Shown: in pieces, positions 1 to 9,032 of the stretch
Layout: each line of letters opens with the position of its first letter
How positions within the stretch are numbered: the first letter of the stretch is position 1
NCBI GenBank assembly: GCA_020832105.1
Contig: JAFIFH010000064.1
Coordinates: 19,614-83,613 of the forward strand
Source of the DNA: Idiomarina sp.
GTDB lineage: Bacteria; Pseudomonadota; Gammaproteobacteria; Enterobacterales; Alteromonadaceae
Direction of reading: 5' to 3'
Length of the DNA stretch: 64,000 nucleotides
The notes under the pieces: model-generated
The model's input: only the letters and a program-made list of their open reading frames with translations
The model's database searches: none
What the model was told of the DNA's origin: nothing
Position numbers and translations under genes: made by a program

Positions 1-429
1 GAACTGGGTGTGGCCAGCATTACCCCAATTTTCACCGAGCGCTGCGGGGTCAAACTGCAAGGTGAGCGCTTAGCCAAAAAGCGTGACCAGTGGCAAAAGA
101 TTGTGATTGCTGCCTGTGAACAAAGTGGGCGTAACCTGGTGCCTGAGGTTCATGCGCCAATCACCCTCGACGCATTCCTTAGCCAGGCGGACAGGCCGCT
201 GACCTTAACGCTGGAACCGAGCGCCGAGCACTCCTTTAAAAGTGCACCTGTAACCCATGAGATTGCACTTTTGATTGGGCCTGAAGGTGGCTTCTCAGCC
301 ACAGAGGTGGCGCGAACCCATGCCGCCCAGTGTCTGCCGGTCCATTTAGGCCCACGCGTACTGCGCACGGAAACTGCGGCTTTGGCCGCCATCGCCGCGT
401 TGCAAGCGAATCACGGTGATCTCATTTAA
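1..429 (+). CDS. rsmE: 16S rRNA m3U1498 methyltransferase RsmE (C-terminal part)
   Basis: The reading frame is open from base 1 and ends with TAA at 427-429, so the gene begins upstream of the window and only the last 142 codons are present. The family methylates N3 of U1498 in 16S rRNA using S-adenosylmethionine. What is visible is the SPOUT-fold C-terminal domain: the LIGPEGGFS loop (about residues 91-99 of the fragment) and the LGPRVLRTETA segment, which together form the trefoil knot that binds the cofactor. It is followed by gshB, as in E. coli. There is no sign of damage; truncation is due only to the window edge. Confidence 0.95.
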   Translation, partial: ELGVASITPIFTERCGVKLQGERLAKKRDQWQKIVIAACEQSGRNLVPEVHAPITLDAFLSQADRPLTLTLEPSAEHSFKSAPVTHEIALLIGPEGGFSATEVARTHAAQCLPVHLGPRVLRTETAALAAIAALQANHGDLI

Positions 430-487
430 CACCCCGTGCTACACTCGAAGCACACCCTTTTTATTTATCTGACTACCCGAGGTTGGC

Positions 488-1441
488 ATGAAAGTCGGCA
501 TTATCATGGACCCTATCGAAACGGTCAAAACCTACAAAGACACCAGCTTTCGCCTGGCACTAGAAGCTCAGACCCGTGGCGATGAACTGCTCTACCTGGA
601 AATGAAAGATCTGTTCATTGACGGCGGCAACCCGATGGGCTTTGTGCGCCCGCTAACGGTACGAGACCAGAAGCATGATTTTTATACCTTAGGTGACGGT
701 TGCGATATCCACCTAGGGGAGCTTGATGTCATTCTGATGCGTAAAGACCCGCCATTTGATACTGAGTTCATGTACGCGACCCAGATCCTTGAGCTCGCTG
801 AGCAAGCCGGTGCATTAGTTGCTAACCGCCCGCAAAGCTTGCGTGATTGTGGTGAGAAGCTGTTCACGTCATGGTTCCCTGACAGCATTAGCGCAACCTT
901 GGTCACTCGCGATAGCGACCGCATTCGCGAATTTCATCAAACCCATAAAGACATTATTTTAAAGCCACTAGATGGTATGGGTGGCGCATCGATTTTCCGG
1001 GTCAAGGCAGACGGCAATAACCTTGGCGTGATCATTGAAACGTTAACCGAACACGGTACGCGGTTCGCCATGGTGCAGGAATATCTGCCAGCGATTAAAG
1101 ACGGAGATAAACGTATCCTGATTATTAACGGCGAACCTGTGCCGTACTGTCTGGCTCGGGTGCCTTCTGCCGGTGAAACCCGTGGTAACCTCGCGGCAGG
1201 TGGCACCGGTCGACCGCAGCCTCTGAGTGAGACTGACTGGGCTTTGGCGCGACAGATTGGTCCAACGCTGAAAGAAAAAGGTTTATACCTGGTTGGTCTG
1301 GATGTGATTGGTGACCGTATCACTGAAATCAACGTGACAAGCCCGACCTGTATGCGCGAGATTGAAGATCATTACGCGATCAACATCGCGAAGCAACTGT
1401 TCGATGCCATCGAGGCAGACTGTCATGGTAGAAAGCAGTAA
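488..1441 (+). CDS. gshB: Glutathione synthetase
   Basis: Cytosolic enzyme joining gamma-glutamylcysteine and glycine with ATP to make glutathione. The 317 residues match the usual bacterial length of about 316. The N-terminal fold begins KVGIIMDPIETVKTYKDTS. The central ATP-grasp domain has the glycine-rich lid KPLDGMGGASIF (about 158-169), and the C-terminal INVTSPTCMREIE segment supplies acidic Mg/ATP ligands. The ATG at 488 follows a GAGGTTGGC Shine-Dalgarno-like run. The rsmE-gshB-yqgE-yqgF order is the same as in E. coli. A 103-bp gap to yqgE contains a TATGAT hexamer near 1506, so yqgE may also have its own promoter. Confidence 0.97.
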   Translation: MKVGIIMDPIETVKTYKDTSFRLALEAQTRGDELLYLEMKDLFIDGGNPMGFVRPLTVRDQKHDFYTLGDGCDIHLGELDVILMRKDPPFDTEFMYATQILELAEQAGALVANRPQSLRDCGEKLFTSWFPDSISATLVTRDSDRIREFHQTHKDIILKPLDGMGGASIFRVKADGNNLGVIIETLTEHGTRFAMVQEYLPAIKDGDKRILIINGEPVPYCLARVPSAGETRGNLAAGGTGRPQPLSETDWALARQIGPTLKEKGLYLVGLDVIGDRITEINVTSPTCMREIEDHYAINIAKQLFDAIEADCHGRKQ

Positions 1442-1544
1442 GTCATAATTGAATGTAAAACCGCATCTGCAGACTTTCAAAATCAGATTTGAGCGCTCAT
1501 ATTGATATGATAAGCAGTTGGGACAAACGGAAAGGGAGTAGCTG

Positions 1545-2102
1545 ATGGAAAGTTTAGAAAACCATTTTTTGATCGCAATGCCAGATCTACACGACTCATT
1601 TTTCGAACGGACTGTCACTTATATCTGTGAACACAATGAAGATGGCGCCATGGGCCTGATTATCAATCAACCTGCGGATGTCCCATTAAGCCGACTTCTC
1701 GAACAAATTGAAATTACGGTTCCTGGTGAAAGCGCTTTACGCCGGGCCCCTGTTTACACGGGTGGGCCTGTGGGCACCGATCGTGGATTTGTCTTACATA
1801 CCCCCCAGGATGGCTGGCGTAGTAGTTTGAAACTGAGCAATGAGATTATGGTCACCACCTCAAAAGACATTCTGCAAGCTTTTGGGTCGGCTCATGCCCC
1901 AGAAAACTTCATCCTGACGCTTGGCTATTCTGGTTGGGACGCTGGCCAGCTTGAAGAAGAACTGGCCAATAACAGCTGGCTCACTATCCCCGCTGAAGCG
2001 GACATATTGTTTGATACGCCGAGCAGTGAGCGCTGGCAAAAAGCCGCAGAAAAGCTAGGTATCGATATCTGGCAACTTGCACCGGGGGCGGGTCACGCCT
2101 GA
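1545..2102 (+). CDS. yqgE: YqgE/AlgH family protein (UPF0301)
   Basis: 185 residues with the family hallmarks: an N-terminal [14 protein letters not shown] segment, [10 protein letters not shown] (about 36-45), [16 protein letters not shown] (about 66-81), and a [14 protein letters not shown] motif near 128-141. The biochemical role of the family is not settled; AlgH was linked to alginate control in Pseudomonas. The start ATG follows AAAGGGAGTAGCTG, a strong ribosome site. Its TGA overlaps the ATG of the next gene by one base (TGATG), suggesting translational coupling to ruvX, a very common pairing in gammaproteobacteria. Confidence 0.93.
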   Translation: MESLENHFLIAMPDLHDSFFERTVTYICEHNEDGAMGLIINQPADVPLSRLLEQIEITVPGESALRRAPVYTGGPVGTDRGFVLHTPQDGWRSSLKLSNEIMVTTSKDILQAFGSAHAPENFILTLGYSGWDAGQLEEELANNSWLTIPAEADILFDTPSSERWQKAAEKLGIDIWQLAPGAGHA

Positions 2103-2515
2103 TGTCCTCAGTATTAGCGTTTGATTTTGGCACCCGCAGTATTGGCGTGGCAGTAGGCCAGGCTGTAACAGGAACCGCGAATCCACTGGCTGCGCTCAAA
2201 GCTCAGGACGGTAAACCTGACTGGGACCGGGTGGCCAGACTGATAGCTGAATGGCAGCCGGACCTTTGTGTGATTGGTTTGCCCTTGAATATGGACGGTA
2301 CTGAGCAACCAATCACCGCGCGCGCGCGCAAGTTTGCGAATCGATTGCATGGCCGCTTTGGTGTCGCCATAGCCCTTCAGGACGAACGCCTGACCACCGT
2401 CAGCGCAAAAGAGTATCTTTTCGAGCGTGGCGGCTTTAAAAGTCTGGGTAAGGAAGCTATCGATAGTGCCTCTGCCTGCTTAATTCTCGAAGACTATTTC
2501 CATCAACTGGACTAA
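2102..2515 (+). CDS. ruvX: Holliday-junction resolvase-like RuvX (YqgF)
   Basis: A 137-residue RNase H-fold protein of the usual length. The first catalytic-type Asp is in [15 protein letters not shown] near the N-terminus, DERLTT lies near residue 100, and a C-terminal Asp is in [13 protein letters not shown]. YqgF-family proteins are associated with 16S rRNA 5'-end maturation and with resolvase-like nuclease activity; which applies here cannot be read from the sequence. It is coupled to yqgE by a one-base stop/start overlap. After the stop there is about 100 bp before the next likely start. Confidence 0.93.
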   Translation: MSSVLAFDFGTRSIGVAVGQAVTGTANPLAALKAQDGKPDWDRVARLIAEWQPDLCVIGLPLNMDGTEQPITARARKFANRLHGRFGVAIALQDERLTTVSAKEYLFERGGFKSLGKEAIDSASACLILEDYFHQLD

Positions 2516-2614
2516 TTCAGGCCAACCCACTGGTAAACTTTGCTTGGCTCTGTCCTGCCTTTTCGTTATATTTGCAGCCACGTAGATACTAGTTTCAACA
2601 ATGAGGACAGCGCT

Positions 2615-2905
2615 TTGTTCGGAAAAGATGAACCATATGCAGTGACAGGTAATACGATTTCACTGACGGATGACAATAAGTCGCTGCTTTTAGTTACCCC
2701 TGGTCGTTACGAAAACATTCTGGTCAGCCGCTATGGTGTTGAGCTAACTGACCTGGACCCAGTGCGCAGAGCGAATGTGAAAAACGTTGTGCTGAGTGAG
2801 TTGTTTAAACGTGATAAAACATTTTTCTTTGTGCGTGCAGGTGGCGTTGAGTATCAAATTGACCTCAAATACACCGCAAGCCCGATTACCGAAGTTAAGT
2901 TTTAG
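2615..2905 (+). CDS. Hypothetical small protein, about 96 residues
   Basis: I do not recognise this protein. The frame is open further upstream, but the best start is TTG at 2615, because GAGGA (2603-2607) lies seven bases before it; no ATG is available. The product is soluble-looking, with no signal peptide or membrane segment. It alternates short beta-like stretches (KSLLLVTPG, ENILVSRYGVELTDL, TFFFVRAGGVEYQIDLKY) and looks like a compact beta-rich domain. It sits between ruvX and a secreted transglutaminase-like protein, whose likely start lies 28 bp after its stop, so the two may be co-transcribed. Confidence 0.6.
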   Translation: MFGKDEPYAVTGNTISLTDDNKSLLLVTPGRYENILVSRYGVELTDLDPVRRANVKNVVLSELFKRDKTFFFVRAGGVEYQIDLKYTASPITEVKF

Positions 2906-2933
2906 CCCCATTCGCCACGCTAACGACGGTACT

Positions 2934-3950
2934 TTGCGGTGCCGTCCGTTTCGCCTGACCCGCGTTGCTCGCTCCCCTGCGCGCTGGCTCGCCATCATCT
3001 TTACTTTTAGCCTTGCTGTGAGCTTTAGCCTGACCAGTACCACCGCGTTTGCCCAACCAACACCTGAGCTACAGCTGCAACGGCAGGTAGACAACGAACA
3101 GACCCTGTTCGACTATCAGTTTCGAGATATTGAAGGGCAGTCACAAAGGCTTCAGTTCAGCATCCCCCAGCAGGTTTTGTTGCGCACGCCTATTGTGTTT
3201 CGCCCCCTCAGTCAGTCACGTTTGCTTCGCGAAATGGCGGTCGCCCAGCGCGCCTACGCTAACCAGCAGGGTTGGCGCGATGCTCGCCTGACAATCCGCA
3301 ATGGCGAGTTAGAGTACGAGCTCATGCAGGGTGATCTCGCCAGCCGTAATACTCGCCTGCGCCGATGGCAACAGGCTGAGCAAGAGGCATACGCAGAGGT
3401 GTTACGGCGCAATTACTACCAACAGTTACGCCAGCATAGCGGCCGCCAGGGCTATACCCCAGACCACCCGCGTATTGCGGCTGAATCGGGTGCACTGCTG
3501 ACCCCCGTAAGCGATGCATTAACGGCGATTCTCACTGACACATATGGTACCTATAACCCGCGCCAGGCGCTTGCCTACGTGACCCAGTTTATCCAGCAAA
3601 TCCCCTATGACGACTTTACTGACCGGTTGGCAAGTCCGGGTGCAGGGTTCATTGCCCCGGGCCGTCTGCTGTACGAAAACCGCGGCGACTGCGACAGCAA
3701 AGTGACGCTGCTAGCGACACTGATGGCGAACCTGTTTCCGCACATTGAACGACGGATTGTGTATCTACCGGGTCACGCAATGTTTGCACTCAATATTGAA
3801 GCTGCCGCCGACGATATCTTTGTCCGCGACAGCGAACTCGAGTTTGTTATTGCCGACCCGACCGGGCCCGCACAACTAGCCGTGGGTGAGGCCGCTCGCG
3901 CGTATCAAAGTCAGCTGCGCAGCGGCGCCGTTACCGTCCTTGGTATCTAG
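2934..3950 (+). CDS. Secreted transglutaminase-like cysteine peptidase family protein
   Basis: About 338 residues from a proposed TTG start at 2934. This start gives a classic signal peptide: Arg-rich n-region, hydrophobic core WLAIIFTFSLAVSFSL, and cleavage after TAFA. A GTG at 2796 would extend the protein but overlap the preceding gene by 110 bp and bury the signal. The transglutaminase-like catalytic triad is visible as Cys253 in RGDCDSK, His281 in LPGHAMFAL and Asp308 in IADPTGP. Such proteins act as proteases, transglutaminases or peptide-modifying enzymes; no substrate can be inferred. It is convergent with the PhoH gene, only 17 bp apart. Confidence 0.75.
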   Translation: MRCRPFRLTRVARSPARWLAIIFTFSLAVSFSLTSTTAFAQPTPELQLQRQVDNEQTLFDYQFRDIEGQSQRLQFSIPQQVLLRTPIVFRPLSQSRLLREMAVAQRAYANQQGWRDARLTIRNGELEYELMQGDLASRNTRLRRWQQAEQEAYAEVLRRNYYQQLRQHSGRQGYTPDHPRIAAESGALLTPVSDALTAILTDTYGTYNPRQALAYVTQFIQQIPYDDFTDRLASPGAGFIAPGRLLYENRGDCDSKVTLLATLMANLFPHIERRIVYLPGHAMFALNIEAAADDIFVRDSELEFVIADPTGPAQLAVGEAARAYQSQLRSGAVTVLGI

Positions 3951-3967
3951 CCCTGGTCGGGTGTAGC

Positions 3968-5407
3968 CTACAGGTTTTCCTCTGCATACTGCGCCAACGA
4001 ACTGCGCACCACCCCATTGAGGTTCATCGTCGCACTGCCATGATAGTTTTTGAAGCGCTCCACCAGGTAAGTTAAACCCGAGGTTAACGCGGTTAAATAA
4101 TAGCTATCGATCTGCGCCAGGTTGCCAGAGCAGATGATCTTGGTGCCACTGCCACAGCGCGTGATAATAGTTTTCAGTTGTGACGCAGTCAGGTTCTGCG
4201 ACTCGTCCAAAATCACGATGGCATTTTGGATACTACGACCACGCATAAAGTTAATCGATTTAAACTGGATATTGGCCTTCTTCATGGTGTAATCCAGGCT
4301 CGACTCCATATGCTCGTCGCTCTTATGCAGAACCTCGAGGCTATCGGTAATCGCTGCCAGCCATGGGGCCATTTTTTCTTCTTCGGTACCTGGCAGGAAA
4401 CCTATGGATTCGGCAATTTCCGGGGTGCTGCGGGTGACGATAATTTTCTCGTAAATTCCCTTTTCTACCACCTGCTCTAGCGCTGCGGCCAGTGCTAACA
4501 ATGTCTTACCACAGCCTGCCGGGCCAGTCAGAATCACCAGATCTATAGTGGGATCGAGCAACGCATTCATGCCCATCGCCTGGTAGATATTTTTCGGCGC
4601 TATGCCCCAGGCCCGCTGCCCCATCAGTCTTTCACGACTGAGGTCCTGAATCTTCACCCGTTTACTGTCATAACTTTCCACTCGTGCGGCAAAGTGCTCA
4701 GTCTCATCGAGAATATATTCATTCGGAAACGCGTTGGGAAATACGCTCAACGGCACGTAGTGGTAAGTCTCCCGACCGTCTTGCTCGGTTTGTACATCAG
4801 TGACATGTGCCCAGAAATCCCCGGGGAACTGGTAGAAGCCTTTGTTAAGCAGCTTGATGTCATCAATCAACTGATCAGTACGATAGTCTTCGACTCGCTT
4901 CACCCCAGCGCCTTTCGCTTTCAGGCGCATATTAATATCTTTGGTGACCAGTACGACCTGGCCAGTGCGGGCGATTTGTAAATCCAGCGCTGCCTGAATA
5001 ATACGATGGTCATTCTCACTTAACGACAACGACGCATCTCTTTGGCGCAACTGAAAGTCTGGGAATATCGACAAATGACCGACGGCGTGGTGCTCCCCGC
5101 TGACCCGGGTTAAGGGCACCCCAGCAGTAATCTGTTCTGGTGTGGCGTCATGCAAAGCTTCTTCAAGAGCCCGAATGGCAACTCGGGCGTCACGACTGAC
5201 ATCTTTTTGGCGATCTTTAATGTTGTCGAGCTCTTCAAGCACAACCATAGGAATAATCACGTTGTGTTCTTCGAAATTAAGAAAAGCGAGGGGTTCGTGG
5301 AGCAGAATATTGGTGTCTAGTACGTAGTGTTTAACATGGTTGTTGGCGGTGTTTGCAGTATTCGAACTCACTGCAGAGATACTTGTTGCAGACTCAGATC
5401 CTGGCAT
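3968..5407 (-). CDS. PIN domain-PhoH family ATPase
   Basis: 479 residues combining an N-terminal PIN nuclease-like domain with a C-terminal PhoH ATPase. The PIN acidic residues are visible at Asp31 (YVLDTNILL), Asp133 (ENDHRII) and Asp157 (TKDINMR). The ATPase has Walker A GPAGCGKT (295-302) and Walker B with IVILDESQN. PIN-PhoH (PhoH2-type) proteins have been reported as RNA helicase/ribonucleases; activity here is an inference. The ATG at 5407 follows AGAGGATC. It is transcribed divergently from rapA across a 197-bp region that must hold both promoters. Confidence 0.9.
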   Translation of the reverse strand: MPGSESATSISAVSSNTANTANNHVKHYVLDTNILLHEPLAFLNFEEHNVIIPMVVLEELDNIKDRQKDVSRDARVAIRALEEALHDATPEQITAGVPLTRVSGEHHAVGHLSIFPDFQLRQRDASLSLSENDHRIIQAALDLQIARTGQVVLVTKDINMRLKAKGAGVKRVEDYRTDQLIDDIKLLNKGFYQFPGDFWAHVTDVQTEQDGRETYHYVPLSVFPNAFPNEYILDETEHFAARVESYDSKRVKIQDLSRERLMGQRAWGIAPKNIYQAMGMNALLDPTIDLVILTGPAGCGKTLLALAAALEQVVEKGIYEKIIVTRSTPEIAESIGFLPGTEEEKMAPWLAAITDSLEVLHKSDEHMESSLDYTMKKANIQFKSINFMRGRSIQNAIVILDESQNLTASQLKTIITRCGSGTKIICSGNLAQIDSYYLTALTSGLTYLVERFKNYHGSATMNLNGVVRSSLAQYAEENL

Positions 5408-5604
5408 AGGGAGATCCTCTGGTAGACTTTCTACTATTATTGTTCGTCCTGTACTCTTTTTAGCATAGCCTCTGGTATTCTAGTAGCGACTTTTAACTAC
5501 ATTTTTTTTACTCTTTCCAGAGCATAGCTTTGATACCATAGCGACGCCCGAAGTTTCAGTTCCGGCATACATTCTGATTGATTAGCTAAGCAGGAAGACG
5601 TTCC

Positions 5605-8253
5605 TTGAATGATTTTGTAATTGGCCAGCGCTGGCTAAGTGAAACAGAGATTGAATTAGGTTTAGGTATTGTCACCGGCATGAACGGACGGCAAGTGTCC
5701 ATTCTGTTCCCCGCGAACGGAGAAGTGCGAGCCTACGCTATGAGTAGCGCGCCGTTAACCCGCTACCTTCTCGATCCGGAAGAGACCGCTTTGCACAGCG
5801 ACAATTGGTCGTTTGAAGTTGAACGCGTTGAAGACCAAAACGGCGTACTTGTCTATCACGGTCAACGGGACGGCAAGCCGGTACAGGTGATAGAAACTCA
5901 ATTGCACTATCAGGTTCAGCTTAGCAGCCCGTTGACCCGGCTACTCGCCGGTCAGTTTGATCGCGTCAATCACTATAATTTGCGCCAGCAAAGCAGTGTC
6001 GCCATGCGCCATTGGCTCGAGCATCCGGCCCGTGGCCTGCTTGGAGCCCGAATCGACTTGCTTCCGCATCAACTCTATGTTGCTCATACCATTGGCCGCC
6101 GGGCGAAGCCCCGGGTGTTACTGGCCGATGAAGTTGGCTTAGGTAAAACCATTGAAGCGGGGTTGATTATGCAGACCCAGTTGCTCAATGGCGATGCCTC
6201 ACGGGTCCTTATCCGGGTGCCTGACCCTCTGCTTAACCAGTGGATGATTGAGCTCCGCCGACGTTTTAACCTGGCGTTTAGTATCATTGATGAGAGCTAT
6301 ATTGCAGCAGCTGCCGAGAGTGGTGAAAACCCCTTCAATCAGGTGCAACTCGCGCTGTGCCCCGCGTCCTTGCTGGATGAAGAGGACACGCTGCTGCAGG
6401 CGCTTGCCTGTGACTGGGACTTAGTCGTGGTTGACGAGGCCCACCAACTTAATACCGAGCAGCGAGAGAGTATCCGCGATTTAAGTGAAGACCATGGGTT
6501 GCTCCTGCTCACCGCTACCCCGGACCAGGGTGGCGCCGATACCCATTTTGAACAACTGAACTTGCTCGATCCCCAACGTTTTCATGACCTTGAAGCCTTT
6601 CGCGCCGAACAAGCCCATTACCAACAAGTCGCAGACCAAGCGAAGTCACTCGACAATGACAGTGACGCGCTGAATGAGTTACTCGATGAGCACGGCACTG
6701 GCCGTGTTCTGATGCGTAACACCCGGGCCAATGTCAGTGGTTTCCCACTGCGCCGCTATCACGCGCACACGCTAAGCTTTGATCCCACCGATGGTGACTC
6801 TGAACTGGCGGTCAAAATTGCTTGGTTGCATGAATTCGCGCGCAAACAAGGTGGCGACAAACTATTGGTGATGATGCAAAGTCAGCTTCAGGTTGAAGAA
6901 GTGGCGGCGATGCTGCGGATCAAATATGGGCGCCATACCGCGCAATTTCATGAGGGCATGACCTTACTTGAGCGCGATCGGGCTGCGGCATTTTTTGCCG
7001 ACAACGAAGACGGTGCGCAACTCCTGTTAAGCTCAGAAATTGGCGGCGAAGGCCGCAACTTTCAGTTCGCGCAGCATCTGGTGATGTTAGATTTACCGGC
7101 CCACCCGGACAAGCTTGAACAGCGGATTGGTCGGTTAGATCGAATCGGCCAACTTGATGCCTTTGATATTCATGTACCTATGATAGCCGATTCTGCAGAC
7201 GCTCGCCTGGCGACCTGGTACGACCAAGGCATGCAAGCCTTCACTCAGCCAAACGCGACCGGGCATGCGCTCATGGAACGCCTTGGCAGAGCAATGAAGA
7301 CCGGTTTACAAGGCGACAGTGAAGCCTTCGCTGCATTGCTTGAGCAGACGCAGCAAGCGGTCAGTGAGATTCGCGCCCAATTGGCTGCCGGCCGTGACCG
7401 TTTGCTGGAGCTCAACTCGTGCCGCCTGTCGGTGGCGGCGCCTTTACGCGAGTCCATTATGCTCAGTGACGAGAGCACGGAGCTGGCCACCTTTATGTTC
7501 AGCTTTTGGGACCAGTTTGGTGTCGATGTTGAAGACAAAGACGACCAACGACTGATTATCAAACCCGGTCAGAACTTTGCTGCAAACGGTTTACCTGGCC
7601 TGGATGAAGAAGGCAGTTTGGTCACCTTTCATCGCACCACGGCGCTGCATTACGATGACGTGCAGTTTTTAACCTGGGAACACCCTCAGGTACTGACCGC
7701 CCTAGAGCTGGTCATGACCGAAAATCACGGTAGCGCATGTGTGGCCATTTTAAAAAATAAAGCACTCCCTGCCGGACACTGGTTTGTCGAGCTCAATGTT
7801 CGCGCCAGCTTACCCCAAGCCCCCACGATTGGCTTAGAAAGGCTGTATCCAACACCGATGGTACGCGTTTTGAGCGACAGCCAGGGCCGTGATTTGAGCA
7901 CCAAGATTAATGCTGAGACCTTGACCAAGCAGCTGCATTTCGTCAACAAGAAGACCGCTGCACAGATGATCAAAGCGCTGCGTAAACCGATTCAACAGGT
8001 CGTTAAAAGCCAGCTTGATAAAGCTCAGCAACAATTGCTGCAAGATTGCAGTGACGCTGCCGCTAAACGTTTGCAGCAAATAGATAGGGAGATTACCCGG
8101 CTGCAACACCTGCAGGCTAAAAACCCGAGTATTCGCAACGACGAAATCGACACCCTGAAGGCACAACGTGACGCCTGGGCAAGTGCCTTTAATGCCCCAC
8201 AAATAACCGTTGATTCGATGCGGGTCATTGTTAATGCGGGCACCGACAGTTAA
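5605..8253 (+). CDS. rapA: RNA polymerase-associated Swi2/Snf2 ATPase RapA
   Basis: RapA (HepA) binds core RNA polymerase and uses ATP hydrolysis to promote polymerase recycling. At 882 residues it is somewhat shorter than the E. coli protein (968). The N-terminal Tudor-like region begins GQRWLSETEIELGLG. The ATPase has Walker A DEVGLGKT (175-182) and DEAH (277-280), and helicase motif VI reads QRIGRLDRIGQ. The start is TTG at 5605 with CAGGAAG just upstream; no nearby in-frame ATG keeps the conserved N-terminus. The stop TAA overlaps the ATG of rluA by one base. Confidence 0.96.
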   Translation: MNDFVIGQRWLSETEIELGLGIVTGMNGRQVSILFPANGEVRAYAMSSAPLTRYLLDPEETALHSDNWSFEVERVEDQNGVLVYHGQRDGKPVQVIETQLHYQVQLSSPLTRLLAGQFDRVNHYNLRQQSSVAMRHWLEHPARGLLGARIDLLPHQLYVAHTIGRRAKPRVLLADEVGLGKTIEAGLIMQTQLLNGDASRVLIRVPDPLLNQWMIELRRRFNLAFSIIDESYIAAAAESGENPFNQVQLALCPASLLDEEDTLLQALACDWDLVVVDEAHQLNTEQRESIRDLSEDHGLLLLTATPDQGGADTHFEQLNLLDPQRFHDLEAFRAEQAHYQQVADQAKSLDNDSDALNELLDEHGTGRVLMRNTRANVSGFPLRRYHAHTLSFDPTDGDSELAVKIAWLHEFARKQGGDKLLVMMQSQLQVEEVAAMLRIKYGRHTAQFHEGMTLLERDRAAAFFADNEDGAQLLLSSEIGGEGRNFQFAQHLVMLDLPAHPDKLEQRIGRLDRIGQLDAFDIHVPMIADSADARLATWYDQGMQAFTQPNATGHALMERLGRAMKTGLQGDSEAFAALLEQTQQAVSEIRAQLAAGRDRLLELNSCRLSVAAPLRESIMLSDESTELATFMFSFWDQFGVDVEDKDDQRLIIKPGQNFAANGLPGLDEEGSLVTFHRTTALHYDDVQFLTWEHPQVLTALELVMTENHGSACVAILKNKALPAGHWFVELNVRASLPQAPTIGLERLYPTPMVRVLSDSQGRDLSTKINAETLTKQLHFVNKKTAAQMIKALRKPIQQVVKSQLDKAQQQLLQDCSDAAAKRLQQIDREITRLQHLQAKNPSIRNDEIDTLKAQRDAWASAFNAPQITVDSMRVIVNAGTDS

Positions 8254-8969
8254 TGGCGCGCCTGCCCCATGAGCATGCACATCCGTTGCCCACGCCTTCG
8301 CGGGCAACGGATGATTTTGTTTATGATCCACCACAACATCCGTATCTGAACCTGGTGTATTACGACAGCCATATCGTGGTGGCCAACAAACCCAGTGGGC
8401 TACTCAGTGTGCCCGGCAAGGCACCCGCGCATCAAGACAGCCTGGAGCGGCGGTTGGCAAGAGTATGGCCGCAGATCCGGGTGGTCCATCGACTGGATAT
8501 GGCAACCTCAGGGCTGATTCTGTTTGCCTTGCACAAAGGTGCGCAAAGTGCGCTGGGTAAGCAGTTTCAGGCCCGCACTGTAGAAAAGTGCTATATCGCC
8601 CGGGTGGCTGGCCAATTGCCCACAGAGCATGGGGAGGTCAATCTTCCATTACGCTGTGACTGGCCCAATCGGCCGAAACAAATGGTCTGTCAGGATGAAG
8701 GTAAGGCGTCGCTGACGCGTTATCAGGTTGCCCAGTATGACCCGCTGACTCACCACAGTGACGTGCGCTTGTACCCATATACTGGTCGCTCTCATCAGTT
8801 GCGTGTGCATATGGATGCCATTGGCTGCCCGATTCTTGGTGACCGCCTGTATGGCACCCAGGCGTCGCAACAGGCCGCTTCGCGGCTGTTGCTGCATGCA
8901 CACTGGCTGAGCTTTACCCACCCTGTAACTGAAACGCCGCTGGAGTTCACCCTGCAAGCGCCTTTTTAG
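8253..8969 (+). CDS. rluA: RluA-family pseudouridine synthase (23S U746 / tRNA U32 type)
   Basis: 238 residues. The catalytic motif HRLDMATSG places the nucleophilic Asp at residue 82. IVVANKPSGLLSVPGK near residue 41 and YTGRSHQLRVH near 172 are typical of the family. Placement immediately after rapA, with TAATG coupling, matches the E. coli rapA-rluA pair and supports RluA rather than another family member. The N-terminal 25 residues are rich in His and Pro and look like a non-conserved extension. Confidence 0.92.
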   Translation: MARLPHEHAHPLPTPSRATDDFVYDPPQHPYLNLVYYDSHIVVANKPSGLLSVPGKAPAHQDSLERRLARVWPQIRVVHRLDMATSGLILFALHKGAQSALGKQFQARTVEKCYIARVAGQLPTEHGEVNLPLRCDWPNRPKQMVCQDEGKASLTRYQVAQYDPLTHHSDVRLYPYTGRSHQLRVHMDAIGCPILGDRLYGTQASQQAASRLLLHAHWLSFTHPVTETPLEFTLQAPF

Positions 8970-9032
8970 AACGCCCTCTGCCTGCCTCAATTTAACGATA
9001 AATATTTTTCCAGGGCAGCCGATACAACTGGC

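Noticed and set aside
937..1332. 131-codon open frame antisense to gshB
   Set aside because: Lies wholly within a clear gshB gene, has no ribosome site and a low-complexity translated product.
7834..8334. 166-codon minus-strand frame across the rapA/rluA junction
   Set aside because: Antisense shadow of two conserved, translationally coupled genes.
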